From NCBI GenBank assembly GCA_902615915.1, contig CACMQQ010000002.1:165469-229468 (forward strand): 64,000 bases of DNA. Direction: 5' to 3'. Every line of letters begins with the position of its first letter. The stretch's first letter is position 1. Of the stretch, positions 8,638-17,402 are shown piece by piece. The notes below the pieces were generated by a model, which saw only the letters and a list, made by a program, of their open reading frames with translations, was not told the origin of the DNA and searched no databases. Source of the stretch: an uncultured Fidelibacterota bacterium (GTDB lineage: Bacteria > Fidelibacterota > Marinisomatia > Marinisomatales > TCS55). The translations under genes were made by a program, and so were the position numbers.

Positions 8638-9732
8638 TTAACTATCTGCGATTCTTTTTATTTCTTTTTCATATTTGTCAATCACATTTTCCAGTGAAAA
8701 CTTATTTATTGATTTTTTTAGATTATTAATATTAAAGACTTTATCTCCATTAATTATTTCAAAAACTCTTTTAATAAATAATTTTCTATCACCATTTGGA
8801 ACTAAAAAACCATTAACCCCATTTTTAATTATTTCTCTTGGACCATGATCTATATCAAATGACACTACAGGGGTACCTAAAGATATAGATTCTAGTAAAA
8901 CATTTGGCATACCTTCATAATTTGATACCAATACTGTTGTCTTGGCTTTCTTATAAAGATCATAAGGGTTATTGTCATAGTTTTGAATTATAATTTTTTT
9001 ATCAAGCCCATTAATATTAATGAGCTTGATAATTTTATTTTTTAAAGACCCCTCTCCAACCATTCTCATATTAAGCTTATCATCGATTTTTGCCATTTGA
9101 GAAAAAAGTTCCAAGAGTGTAAAAAGATTTTTCTGCTTTTCAAATCTACCGATATAAAGAATTTCATGTAATTTAATTTTGCCTGATTTTATACCATCGC
9201 TCTGATTATTTTGCAAAAAAGCAGGGTTATAAATTGTTGAAATTTTATTTTCATCTATGCCGAAAAAACTTTTCAAATCATTCTTCATTCCAAGGCTTTG
9301 AGCAATTATTAAGTCAGATTTTTTATAAAAAAATTTAACGAAAGACTTTACTACAATTTTAGTCCATAGAGAATTTTTATTTGAATATTCATGTGACAAT
9401 GTGTTAATTGATCTTGAAATGATTTTGAATTTTTTTTTATATATAATTCTTATCATGACAAGAATTACAGATAGCTGAGGATTATAAGAAAAGATTATGG
9501 GTGGATTTTTTTTGTTTAATAGTGTTAGAATTTTAAAAAAACTAGATCTCGAATATTTTAGATTCAAACTAGTGACTGCTATTTTTTTGCTAAGAGGGAT
9601 TGACTTTAAATTTATTTTTTGCAAAACCCACACATTTACCTCATAGCCTCTTTTAGCAAGTTCATTGCATAATAAAACACAATTTTTTTCAGCGCCACCA
9701 CCAATTAATGACCCTGTTAAAACAGTAATCAT
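8638..9732 (-). CDS. Glycosyltransferase family 4
   Basis: A 364-residue GT4 enzyme. The first beta strand and glycine loop read VLTGSLIGGGAEKN, typical of enzymes related to N-acetylgalactosamine transferases of the PglA/PglJ type, though substrate cannot be assigned. The linker to the C-terminal Rossmann fold is marked by YIGRFEKQKNL, followed by NYEGMPNVLLES, the donor-binding EX7E-type loop, and DIDHGPREII. The start at 9732 overlaps the stop of the preceding GT4 gene by 4 bases (ATGA), suggesting translational coupling. Confidence 0.87.
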   Translation of the reverse strand: MITVLTGSLIGGGAEKNCVLLCNELAKRGYEVNVWVLQKINLKSIPLSKKIAVTSLNLKYSRSSFFKILTLLNKKNPPIIFSYNPQLSVILVMIRIIYKKKFKIISRSINTLSHEYSNKNSLWTKIVVKSFVKFFYKKSDLIIAQSLGMKNDLKSFFGIDENKISTIYNPAFLQNNQSDGIKSGKIKLHEILYIGRFEKQKNLFTLLELFSQMAKIDDKLNMRMVGEGSLKNKIIKLININGLDKKIIIQNYDNNPYDLYKKAKTTVLVSNYEGMPNVLLESISLGTPVVSFDIDHGPREIIKNGVNGFLVPNGDRKLFIKRVFEIINGDKVFNINNLKKSINKFSLENVIDKYEKEIKRIADS

Positions 9733-10928
9733 TTTAAATTTAATTGCATGTTCATATTTTTGTAGAGACTTAGATAATTTTTTGCAACGAAATTCCAGTC
9801 ATTTTGAATTAACTTTTTTTTACTGTTTTTTATAATCTTTTTTTTAAGATTTATATCTTTTTCTAATCTTATAACAGAGTCTGAAATTTCATTCGGACTA
9901 TTAGTATTGATCGATAAGCCACTATATTCATGCTTAATTATATCTTTACAGCCTGGCGCATTAGTTAAAATTAAAGGCAAGCCAGATATTGATGCTTCTA
10001 CTGCAACATTTGGATGGCCCTCTATGTATGACGGTAATACAAAATAGTCTGAACTTTTATATAAACTTATTAAGTCATCAGATGGAAAGGATATATTTCT
10101 TTTAGGCTCGATCTTGTCGATTGAAAGAAAATTTCTTTCTTGCCCAATTTTTTTTGCATGATTTAAAAGGTTTTTTGATTCTTCTCCCACTATTAATACT
10201 GCAAACTTATTTGATTTTTGGTTAAGTATTTTAAGTGAATCTATTAAATCAATAAATCCTTTTTTTGGATGATTTCTGCCAACTGAAATAATTATTTTCT
10301 TATCAACTGGCAAATTAAACTTTTTCCTTGTGCTGTTTTTATTTATTTTAAAATTATATATTTTATTAACGTCAATTCCGTTTTGAATATTTGTAATTTT
10401 CTTTTTTGGAATATTTAATTTTAAATATTCTTCTCTTATCGAGTCACTAATTGCAATAAAATTATCTACATAATTCAAAGAATTTAAAATCAAATTATTT
10501 CTTTTTTTATTTAACCTTACCCCATAATCAAGATCATTATCAGTTTGTATGTCATCACCAGCTGTTCTTAAAATTATTGGTTTTCCTAATTTTTTTATAT
10601 CTTTAGCAACACATATCCATGGCCATGACATAATTAACTGGACAATCTCGATTTTATCTGATATGATACAGTCAATTATTGATTTTTTTGTTAAATGATA
10701 CCACAATCCTCTGCTAATACTTAGCAGAGGATATTTGGCGGAATTGCAGGGCTTTAGTTTGTAGTTAAATACCCAACCGTTTGTTTTTATATTATTAACG
10801 CATTTTTTTGAAGCATAAACAGTAACCTCATTATCCAAATTTTTTAATGCTGTAGCTAAGCCATGAGCTTGTGTTTGGGCTCCTCCAATAATTGGAAGAT
10901 ATGGAAGCATAAAAATTCCAATATTCAT
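9729..10928 (-). CDS. Glycosyltransferase family 4
   Basis: A 399-residue GT4 enzyme. The N-terminus MNIGIFMLPYLPIIGGAQ carries the glycine loop; SVGRNHPKKGFIDLI begins the C-terminal fold, and SYIEGHPNVAVEAS is the donor-site loop with the conserved Glu residues. It would add one sugar of the repeat unit at the cytoplasmic membrane face. Start ATG at 10928 shares one base with the stop of the preceding GT4 gene, and its stop overlaps the next start by 4 bases, so three GT4 genes are tightly coupled. Confidence 0.87.
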   Translation of the reverse strand: MNIGIFMLPYLPIIGGAQTQAHGLATALKNLDNEVTVYASKKCVNNIKTNGWVFNYKLKPCNSAKYPLLSISRGLWYHLTKKSIIDCIISDKIEIVQLIMSWPWICVAKDIKKLGKPIILRTAGDDIQTDNDLDYGVRLNKKRNNLILNSLNYVDNFIAISDSIREEYLKLNIPKKKITNIQNGIDVNKIYNFKINKNSTRKKFNLPVDKKIIISVGRNHPKKGFIDLIDSLKILNQKSNKFAVLIVGEESKNLLNHAKKIGQERNFLSIDKIEPKRNISFPSDDLISLYKSSDYFVLPSYIEGHPNVAVEASISGLPLILTNAPGCKDIIKHEYSGLSINTNSPNEISDSVIRLEKDINLKKKIIKNSKKKLIQNDWNFVAKNYLSLYKNMNMQLNLK

Positions 10929-12172
10929 TATGTTCTAACTGTTTCATTTATAATACTTAGCTCTTCATCTATTCTATCGTCCCAAGTATTTAAATATTTT
11001 TCTTTTAAAATTTTTATTTTATCAATTTTACTATTCATTATATCTTTATTTTTAATTATTTTGTCAATTTTTAAGTGTAAAGAAGAATAGATGTCTTCTT
11101 TTTTAATTAAAACAAAAGATTCTCTAATTTTTTTATCTGTTAAATGCTCATCTCTCTTAGTTATTTTATCAAAGTCTAACTTTATAATACATTTCTCATA
11201 ATTAATTGCTTCTAAAACAGCATTACTTAAATTGCCACATAAATTTAATGATATAAATATATCTGACTGTAGTAAGAAACTATCTATTTCTTTGTGAGGT
11301 ACAGAACCAATAAAAATTATATTTTTTTGGAGATTTTTTTTAATTACAACATTCTGCATTTCATTCAATAATGGTCCTGCGCCAACAAATATTGCAAAAA
11401 AATTATAGTTAATTTTTTTTAGTTTAATTAATGATTCCACTAATAATTGCGGTGATTTATCAAAAGATATTCTTCCTACTGATAAAATAATTTTTGTTGA
11501 AGGATCAAGGTTGTATCTTTCCCTTATATTTATTAGAGGTTGAGTTTTCTTAAACTCATCTACACCATTTAGCAAGTGATATGATTTTATATTTTTTTTC
11601 ATTTTGGATTGAATAAAATGCCTACACGGACTTCCATCAATTGAACAGATCACAGAAGAAAAGGAGGATTTGAATCCCAGATAATACTCTAATGAGGGGA
11701 AAAATGATTTTTTTAAAGGCTTAATAGTGCTATTAAGAAATGCTACGCCATGCAATCGTAAAATAACCTTATAGCCTATTCTTGAAAAAATACCACCGTA
11801 TTCAACGTTTACTCTATCGCAATAAATTAAATCATAATATGAGCATCTTATGAGATTATAAAATCTAAATAAGTGTCTTAATTTTAGATATGTTAATCCT
11901 GGCAATATTGGTTTTACATATGGGAATAAATAAAAATTAATATTTTTTAATTCTTTTATTTTAAGTTTTTTATAATTTTTGACTACATCGTCATAATTAT
12001 GTGAAATAAAAACTACATCAGTGTCAATGTTATGTTTATTTAATTTTTCTATTAATTTATATACTGCAGGCATGCCTTTCGGTTGCCATTTCTTATCTTT
12101 AAATAAGCTTGAAAAGTGAGAATAAAATCTTAAAATTAATAATTTTTTTGATTTTTTATTTTTTTTACGAAT
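10928..12172 (-). CDS. Glycosyltransferase family 4, ATT start codon
   Basis: A GT4 enzyme of 414 residues if started at ATT (12172). The first ATG in the frame is at 12073 and would begin inside the conserved glycine loop (KGMPAVYKL), removing the first beta strand. The upstream frame reads KKLLILRFYSHFSSLFK and then the KGMPAV loop, as expected for GT4. It contains no ATG, GTG or TTG. An in-frame TAA lies immediately before the ATT, and AGGA stands 7 bases before it. The ATT lies inside the last codons of the asparagine-synthase-like gene (8-base overlap). Later motifs are SVGRISFDKSPQLLVESL and SLNLCGNLSNAVLEAI; the latter replaces the usual EGxP loop and lacks its first Glu, so activity or donor may differ. 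Confidence 0.78.
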   Translation of the reverse strand: MRKKNKKSKKLLILRFYSHFSSLFKDKKWQPKGMPAVYKLIEKLNKHNIDTDVVFISHNYDDVVKNYKKLKIKELKNINFYLFPYVKPILPGLTYLKLRHLFRFYNLIRCSYYDLIYCDRVNVEYGGIFSRIGYKVILRLHGVAFLNSTIKPLKKSFFPSLEYYLGFKSSFSSVICSIDGSPCRHFIQSKMKKNIKSYHLLNGVDEFKKTQPLINIRERYNLDPSTKIILSVGRISFDKSPQLLVESLIKLKKINYNFFAIFVGAGPLLNEMQNVVIKKNLQKNIIFIGSVPHKEIDSFLLQSDIFISLNLCGNLSNAVLEAINYEKCIIKLDFDKITKRDEHLTDKKIRESFVLIKKEDIYSSLHLKIDKIIKNKDIMNSKIDKIKILKEKYLNTWDDRIDEELSIINETVRT

Positions 12173-13820
12173 TTATCTTTCCTGTCTTTATTTTATCAAT
12201 TAGTTCATTTTCTTCCAACCAGGCTTGAACACCGAGGGCTATTACACCTCTAGCCTCTGGGGGTACAACTGCTTTTCCTATATGTTTAAAAAAAAATTTA
12301 ATACCGTAGAACGAATATTGATTATGATAATGACTCCAATAACTAAAATATTGATATAATTTCTGATTATTAAATCCTAATATTTTTAGTATAAAACTTA
12401 TAGGCCTTAAAAATAAAAGCTGACCTATTTTCCACCTTCTACTTTCTGATTCATAATTTAAAAATAAATTTTTATAATTATAATTTTTCAAGTAAGCCTT
12501 AAATAGAGATTGATTTTTTCTTAATTCAATTGGCAAATTCATAAAAAAGTTAACTAGATTAATATCCCAAAAGGGAAGTCTCCAGCTGTAACCATAAAAA
12601 TCGTAAAGCTTTTGACCTCCAGAAATTGACATTGATTGGCGAGAATACCACTCCCATTTTTCAAATAAGGATGCAAACTCATTCAAGCTTAGAACCTGAT
12701 TCTTCTTTAGGTTTAAATATTTAAAAATTTTATTTTTTATAATTTCAGTAGAAATTAAGGTTAAGTCACTTTTCCAAACTGAATAGTGTTTTTTAATTAT
12801 AAATTTCACTAAATCCTCAGATTTTATTATATCTTTGAATATTAATGGAATGTGGCCACCCGTGACAAAATCACCAGTTTGCCCATTTATAATAATTGAA
12901 TCTTTATCCAAGATATTTTTAGTTTTTAATTTATATATAGCTTCGAATTCCATCATAGATGGTAAAGAATAATAACCGCTTGAAAAATCCCAATATCTAT
13001 TTCTCTCTTTTGAAAGATATAAATTCCTAGCTTGTCTTGAGCCTGTTTTTACAAAAATCCAAGGTACATTTAAAATACTTGATACTTTTTTTGCCTGCTG
13101 CGCTTCATAGTTTCCTTTTGGCCCATATGAAAATGAATACAGATTTGTACAACCAAGTGAAACAAGTTTTGATAAAATGAATCTAGAATCTAGCCCCCCG
13201 CTTAAAGGCACCCAAATAGTTCTGTTTTTCGATTCTTTAATAATTTTTGAAAAAATTTTATCAATTATTTTGTCTAAATTTTCAAAATGTTTATTTATAT
13301 CATTGGTTAACCTGACCTTTGTTTTTGGGGAGTAATCAAAATAACTTTTTTTAATTAAACTATTACTAGATTTATTATAAATAGCTAGCTGCCCGGGTTC
13401 TATTTTTTTTAAATTTTTAAAAATTGTTTTAGACCCTGATATATAGCTCGATAAATAAAATTCTACCAATGAATCATCACAAATTTTTTCACTTTTTAAT
13501 ACTTTTTTTAATTCTTTAGCAGAATTTGATATTTTAATACTTTTTTTTGTTTTAGTGTAGAAAATTGGATAGCTAGAAATTATATCAACAGCAAAATAAA
13601 TTAATTTCTCATTTTCAATCAAAAATGAGAAATTTCCTTCTTGGGTTCTTAAGAATTTTAAAATAGAATGTTCATTAATTTCATTATTGTTAAAAATTCT
13701 TATAAAATCATTATATGAATTTGAATTACCAATCCATTTTATGTTTGATTGATTAACTATTGATTCTCTAAAATTGTTGGTTTTTTTTGCAATACTAATC
13801 AAAGTTTCTTTTAGTCGCAA
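12165..13820 (-). CDS. Asparagine-synthase-like ATP-dependent amidotransferase/ligase
   Basis: A 551-residue protein with the adenylating PP-loop domain of asparagine synthase, marked by PLSGGLDSRFIL at about 205-215, and an N-terminal region resembling a class II glutaminase fold (SYPIFYTKT, EPGQLAIY) but without the N-terminal catalytic Cys. It cannot use glutamine in the standard way; such proteins occur in polysaccharide loci and may use another nitrogen donor or make a different amide. A start at TTG (13820) is the only standard start near the beginning of the frame; an in-frame TAA lies seven codons upstream, and I see no Shine-Dalgarno motif. The neighbouring 2OG-Fe(II) oxygenase gene ends about 30 bases upstream. 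Its true substrate is unknown. Confidence 0.75.
   Translation of the reverse strand: MRLKETLISIAKKTNNFRESIVNQSNIKWIGNSNSYNDFIRIFNNNEINEHSILKFLRTQEGNFSFLIENEKLIYFAVDIISSYPIFYTKTKKSIKISNSAKELKKVLKSEKICDDSLVEFYLSSYISGSKTIFKNLKKIEPGQLAIYNKSSNSLIKKSYFDYSPKTKVRLTNDINKHFENLDKIIDKIFSKIIKESKNRTIWVPLSGGLDSRFILSKLVSLGCTNLYSFSYGPKGNYEAQQAKKVSSILNVPWIFVKTGSRQARNLYLSKERNRYWDFSSGYYSLPSMMEFEAIYKLKTKNILDKDSIIINGQTGDFVTGGHIPLIFKDIIKSEDLVKFIIKKHYSVWKSDLTLISTEIIKNKIFKYLNLKKNQVLSLNEFASLFEKWEWYSRQSMSISGGQKLYDFYGYSWRLPFWDINLVNFFMNLPIELRKNQSLFKAYLKNYNYKNLFLNYESESRRWKIGQLLFLRPISFILKILGFNNQKLYQYFSYWSHYHNQYSFYGIKFFFKHIGKAVVPPEARGVIALGVQAWLEENELIDKIKTGKINS
12170..12183 (-). promoter_or_regulatory. Shine-Dalgarno plus ATT start of the GT4 gene at 10928
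   Basis: On the minus strand AGGA (12183-12180) is followed by 7 bases and ATT (12172-12170); the last three spacer bases are an in-frame TAA. The site overlaps the final codons of the preceding gene, as is usual for coupled genes. Confidence 0.6.
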
Positions 13821-13850
13821 TTGGTTATATCTATCATATTATAAGGAAAA

Positions 13851-14702
13851 TTACAAAATACCTTCATCGTCAACTGAAGCAAAAGTTGCTCCGATTGCTT
13901 TTCTAAATTTTCCTCTCGCGATGGGGTAAAATCCATGATAAAAATTTAATGATTTATTAAACAATAGTGCCGTATTATTGAGTGAGGGAGGTGTAAATAT
14001 TATGTCCTCCCACTTATTATCTCTTGCTAAGCACAACTCTCCTGAATGTGGCGTTGGAGCAGAAGATATAAATATCATCATTTGCAATCTGTTCGACATA
14101 TTTTTATTAAGCGACACGCTATCTCGATGCATTGCAACACAATTTCCCTCTCTAGCATCAGATAGAATGCCTCCAGAAAATACCATTTTCTGTCCACAAA
14201 TATTACTGATTCTTATTGCCAAATCATCAGAGCGAAGATATTCGACAAGTTTTTTATACCATAAAAGTGATTGAATAAAAGGTGTTTCGTTGATTAACAG
14301 ATCATCTTTGAGGGAATAGGAAATACTATTAATATTTTTAAAAGAAAAGCCAGTACTATAAAATTTGTAATAAGAACGACCAACATCAAAATGGAATCTA
14401 TTAGGCCAATTATCATCGATTTCTTTACATAAATCATCGTCTAAAATATTATCAGTGAAACCCCATCCATTTTTCTTATAGCCTTTTATTGTGTCTAGAT
14501 TTCTGGTTATAACATTGTTAGAAACATTATTGCTTGAACGATTTAATCTTTTTTTAAGATTAGGATTTGTAAAGACTAACTTATGTATAAACCTGATACA
14601 TTTTCTTAAGATTTGATGCAATATAAAGATTTTCATCCTTAAGTAGATAACATCACCCAGTCTCATTCTTTTTTTAATATCGGGATCTGTATTTATTGCC
14701 AT
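13851..14702 (-). CDS. 2OG-Fe(II) oxygenase superfamily protein
   Basis: A 283-residue protein whose C-terminal half fits the double-stranded beta-helix of iron/2-oxoglutarate dioxygenases. The iron ligands appear as HRD at 192-194 and His256 in FYHGF, followed by an Arg (263 or 267) suited to bind 2-oxoglutarate. The N-terminal 60 residues are basic and partly hydrophobic, and may form a membrane-association helix. Between the CDP-dideoxyhexose genes and an asparagine-synthase-like gene, a role in hydroxylating or trimming a sugar or glycan is possible, but no substrate can be named. Start ATG at 14702 overlaps the preceding SDR gene by 10 bases. Confidence 0.7.
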   Translation of the reverse strand: MAINTDPDIKKRMRLGDVIYLRMKIFILHQILRKCIRFIHKLVFTNPNLKKRLNRSSNNVSNNVITRNLDTIKGYKKNGWGFTDNILDDDLCKEIDDNWPNRFHFDVGRSYYKFYSTGFSFKNINSISYSLKDDLLINETPFIQSLLWYKKLVEYLRSDDLAIRISNICGQKMVFSGGILSDAREGNCVAMHRDSVSLNKNMSNRLQMMIFISSAPTPHSGELCLARDNKWEDIIFTPPSLNNTALLFNKSLNFYHGFYPIARGKFRKAIGATFASVDDEGIL

Positions 14703-15541
14703 TTTTGTTGATTTTTTTTTGGAACAAAACGCATAACTTCATTTTCTCTATACGGTTTTTCTCCAAAAATTAACTTTCCACTAGCATTCCATTTTTTCCA
14801 CCAGTATGTAGAGAACTCTTTTAAAGTTTGTGGCTTTCCCCGGCTTAAATTTCGAATTATTGGAATACCGCTTTTTACTTTATTAAAATTTAGAGAATTT
14901 TTAAGCTCTTTAACAATGTATTCTATTGAAGTAAAATCTCTAACTTGCTCACCCTTAGTAAGGATAAAATCATCTCCATTTTCAGCAGCAATCTTCATCG
15001 AAGGCCACAACCTGCTTACATCTTCACCTTCACCAAAGACTTGAAAAATTCTTAAATATTGAAGTTTTAAATTATTTTCAATTGCCCATTGATAAAATAT
15101 TATCGAAGAAGCTGCCTTTGAAGCAGAGTAAGTCATTGTTGGCTTCAGCGGAGTCTCTTCAGTGATAAATTCACATTCCTCCCCAGCTCTACCGTATTCG
15201 AAGCCAGTTCCTATGATTATAAATTTTTTTATCCCAGCTCGCTTTGCATCCTGCAATAATTTTAATGAAGAAGTTAGATTCCAGTACAAGCAATTTTCTA
15301 TATTGTCATAGGGAAAATTGGGGCTATGTGCTGCTAAGTGAATTAAAAATTCACACTCTTTTAATACGGATGAATGATCTCCGTCTATACTTCCCTCAAT
15401 CCATTCAGGTTCAGTATTTAAAGGAATTCTTGGCTTGCTATCAATCCTTTTTAAACAAAACAATTTATAATCACTAGATAAGCAATTTATGAGATGAGAA
15501 CCAATAAATCCTGAGCCGCCAGTAATAAAAATTTTTTTCAT
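14693..15541 (-). CDS. SDR-family nucleotide-sugar reductase/epimerase (candidate last step to a CDP-dideoxyhexose)
   Basis: A 282-residue extended SDR. The cofactor loop FITGGSGFIGSHL is at 4-16 and the catalytic Tyr-Lys pair is in TYSASKAASS. The position directly after the CDP-glucose cytidylyltransferase, dehydratase, 3-dehydratase and a 3,5-epimerase-like gene is where 4-keto reductases of the AscF, abequose synthase or paratose synthase type are found. I infer that it reduces the 4-keto group of a CDP-3,6-dideoxy-4-hexulose. Stereochemistry cannot be predicted. It shares one base with the stop/start junction of the epimerase gene at 15541. Confidence 0.75.
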   Translation of the reverse strand: MKKIFITGGSGFIGSHLINCLSSDYKLFCLKRIDSKPRIPLNTEPEWIEGSIDGDHSSVLKECEFLIHLAAHSPNFPYDNIENCLYWNLTSSLKLLQDAKRAGIKKFIIIGTGFEYGRAGEECEFITEETPLKPTMTYSASKAASSIIFYQWAIENNLKLQYLRIFQVFGEGEDVSRLWPSMKIAAENGDDFILTKGEQVRDFTSIEYIVKELKNSLNFNKVKSGIPIIRNLSRGKPQTLKEFSTYWWKKWNASGKLIFGEKPYRENEVMRFVPKKNQQKWQ

Positions 15542-16077
15542 TAAATAAACGGAGAGCTAAAGTCCTCAAAAGGCTTAAACAATTTATCTCTTTTTGATAT
15601 TATTGGCTGTTGAACTTCCCATTTATATCCGAAACTATCCCATCTAATACCTTTGTCATGAGATTTTTTATATGGACTAGTTTGGCAATACACTATTGTG
15701 GTATTATTTTTTAAAGACACAAAACCATGAGCTACCCCTGTGGGTATTATTAATGCATTTTTATTTTGAATTAGATCTATTGCAAGATATTTAGAATAAG
15801 TTACAGAAGACATTCTAATATCTAAAATCAAGTCTACAATCTTTCCTTTTGTTAGAAAAATTAATTTAGAATGATCATGCGGTGGTGTTTGAAAATGCAT
15901 TCCTCTAATAACGCTTTTTTTTGAGGTTGAAAAATATATTTCTTTAAAATTTAAATTTATACCTCCTAATACTTTGTTGGTATTATTAAAAACTTTAGAA
16001 AATGATCCTCTTTCATCCTTTGCAAAAAAGTTGTGAATTAGATATGCTCCTGCAATTTCTAATTTTTCAATCTTCAT
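15541..16077 (-). CDS. RmlC-like sugar-nucleotide epimerase (dTDP-4-dehydrorhamnose 3,5-epimerase family)
   Basis: A 178-residue cupin of the RmlC family. Visible family motifs are KDERGSFSKVF near the N-terminus, RGMHFQTPPHDHSK with the catalytic His, LDIR, and PTGVAHGF. The Tyr in the VYCQTS segment follows. No RmlA, RmlB or RmlD is seen in the window; the gene instead sits in the CDP-dideoxyhexose group. This resembles the arrangement of AscE, the epimerase that diverts the CDP-4-keto-3,6-dideoxy intermediate to the L-series (ascarylose). I therefore prefer an AscE-like role over rhamnose synthesis; this is inference from context. Overlaps the RfbH-like gene by 4 bases. Confidence 0.8.
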   Translation of the reverse strand: MKIEKLEIAGAYLIHNFFAKDERGSFSKVFNNTNKVLGGINLNFKEIYFSTSKKSVIRGMHFQTPPHDHSKLIFLTKGKIVDLILDIRMSSVTYSKYLAIDLIQNKNALIIPTGVAHGFVSLKNNTTIVYCQTSPYKKSHDKGIRWDSFGYKWEVQQPIISKRDKLFKPFEDFSSPFI

Positions 16078-17402
16078 TTATATTTTTTAATAAACTTTTC
16101 GAAAATTTCTAATGTATAATCTTGCATTTGACTAGTGATTCCGGGATAAACTCCAATCCAAAAAGAATTGTTCATTACATAATTAGTGTTCTCTAGTTTA
16201 GATACTACTCTATGATTGAGATTTTTATAAGCTGGTTGATAAGTTAAATTTCCACCAAACAGCATTCTAGTAGCAATTTTTTTATTTTCTAAGTATCTAA
16301 CAAGACTGTTTCTCGAAAAAGGTGTGTTTTCTCGAAGTGTTATAATAAAGCCAAACCAACTCGGTTTAGCCTTCGGATTTTTCTCAGGTAAGAAGAAAAA
16401 ATCTTCAAACATTTTAAAAGCATCGTAATACTTTTGATGGTTTTTTCTTCTCTGATCTATAAATCTTGATAATTTATCTAGTTGAGCAAGGCCTACAGCA
16501 GCTTGCATATCAGTAGCTTTCAAATTATATCCTATGTGGGAATACATATATTTATGATCATAACCATGAGGCAAGTTTCCTAAATTCCAATCAAACCTTT
16601 TGCCACAGCTATTGTCTTGCCCAGACTCACACCAACAATCCCTTCCCCAATCTCTGAATGATTCGACAATTTTTTTTAATTTAGGCTTTGATGTACTAAC
16701 CACTCCGCCTTCTCCCATTGTAAGATGATGGGGTGGGTAAAAGCTCTGAGTTGATAAATGTCCAAAAGTTCCAGTTAACTTACCATTCCAAGTGGAGCCC
16801 AATGCATCACAATTATCTTCAATAACCCATAAATCATTTTGTTCTGCAAATTCCATTATACTATCTAAGTCAAATGGGTTTCCTAAAGTATGAGCAAGAA
16901 AAATCGCTTTAGTTTTCTTTGATTTAGCTTTTTCTAATTCATCAATACAAATATTATGTGTTTTTAAATCGATATCACAGTAGACGGGAACTAAGTTATT
17001 TTGATATATAGGATTAACAGTCGTCGGAAATCCAGCAGCAACGGCAATAACCTCATCACCTCTTTTAACTTGTTTTTCTCCGAGTTTGTCAGATGTTAAA
17101 GAGGACATTGCAAGCAAATTTGCAGATGAACCTGAATTGGTAAGCATAGATGACCTAACGCCTAACAATTTTGCAAATTTAAGTTCAAATTCTTTAGCAT
17201 ACCTTCCTGTTGTTAGCCAAAATTCTAGTGCTGAATCAACTAAATTTTTACCTTCATTAAAATCATAAACTCTCCCAGCATAGGGTATATAATCTTCACC
17301 AGGTTTAAATTCAGATACGGAATGATGATTGTCAAAATATTCCTTTGTCAACTCTAAAATTTTATTTCTTAAATCTTTTTTATTTTTCATCTCAAATTTC
17401 AT
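16074..17402 (-). CDS. rfbH: CDP-6-deoxy-D-xylo-4-hexulose-3-dehydratase (E1)
   Basis: A 442-residue PMP-dependent iron-sulfur dehydratase that removes the C3 hydroxyl of CDP-4-keto-6-deoxyglucose. The aminotransferase fold is intact, but the usual PLP-binding lysine is replaced by His in SFYPPHHLTMGEGG, the mark of RfbH/DdhC/AscC. The Cys-rich segment DCWCESGQDNSCGKRF, around residue 255-270, fits the [2Fe-2S] ligands. The N-terminal YIPYAGRVYDFNE and LTTGRYAKEFE are also typical. The reductase partner E3 (DdhD/AscD, ferredoxin-NAD reductase type) is not in this window. Overlaps the dehydratase gene by 11 bases. Confidence 0.93.
   Translation of the reverse strand: MKFEMKNKKDLRNKILELTKEYFDNHHSVSEFKPGEDYIPYAGRVYDFNEGKNLVDSALEFWLTTGRYAKEFELKFAKLLGVRSSMLTNSGSSANLLAMSSLTSDKLGEKQVKRGDEVIAVAAGFPTTVNPIYQNNLVPVYCDIDLKTHNICIDELEKAKSKKTKAIFLAHTLGNPFDLDSIMEFAEQNDLWVIEDNCDALGSTWNGKLTGTFGHLSTQSFYPPHHLTMGEGGVVSTSKPKLKKIVESFRDWGRDCWCESGQDNSCGKRFDWNLGNLPHGYDHKYMYSHIGYNLKATDMQAAVGLAQLDKLSRFIDQRRKNHQKYYDAFKMFEDFFFLPEKNPKAKPSWFGFIITLRENTPFSRNSLVRYLENKKIATRMLFGGNLTYQPAYKNLNHRVVSKLENTNYVMNNSFWIGVYPGITSQMQDYTLEIFEKFIKKYK

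Noticed and set aside
12141..12164. A-runs just after the asparagine-synthase-like gene as a transcriptional slippage site that would join frames
   Set aside because: The ATT start with AGGA at the correct distance explains the upstream coding without slippage; slippage would still need a start codon for the downstream frame.
15541..16077. dTDP-rhamnose pathway
   Set aside because: Only the RmlC-like member is present; RmlA, RmlB and RmlD are absent from the window and the context is CDP-dideoxyhexose synthesis.
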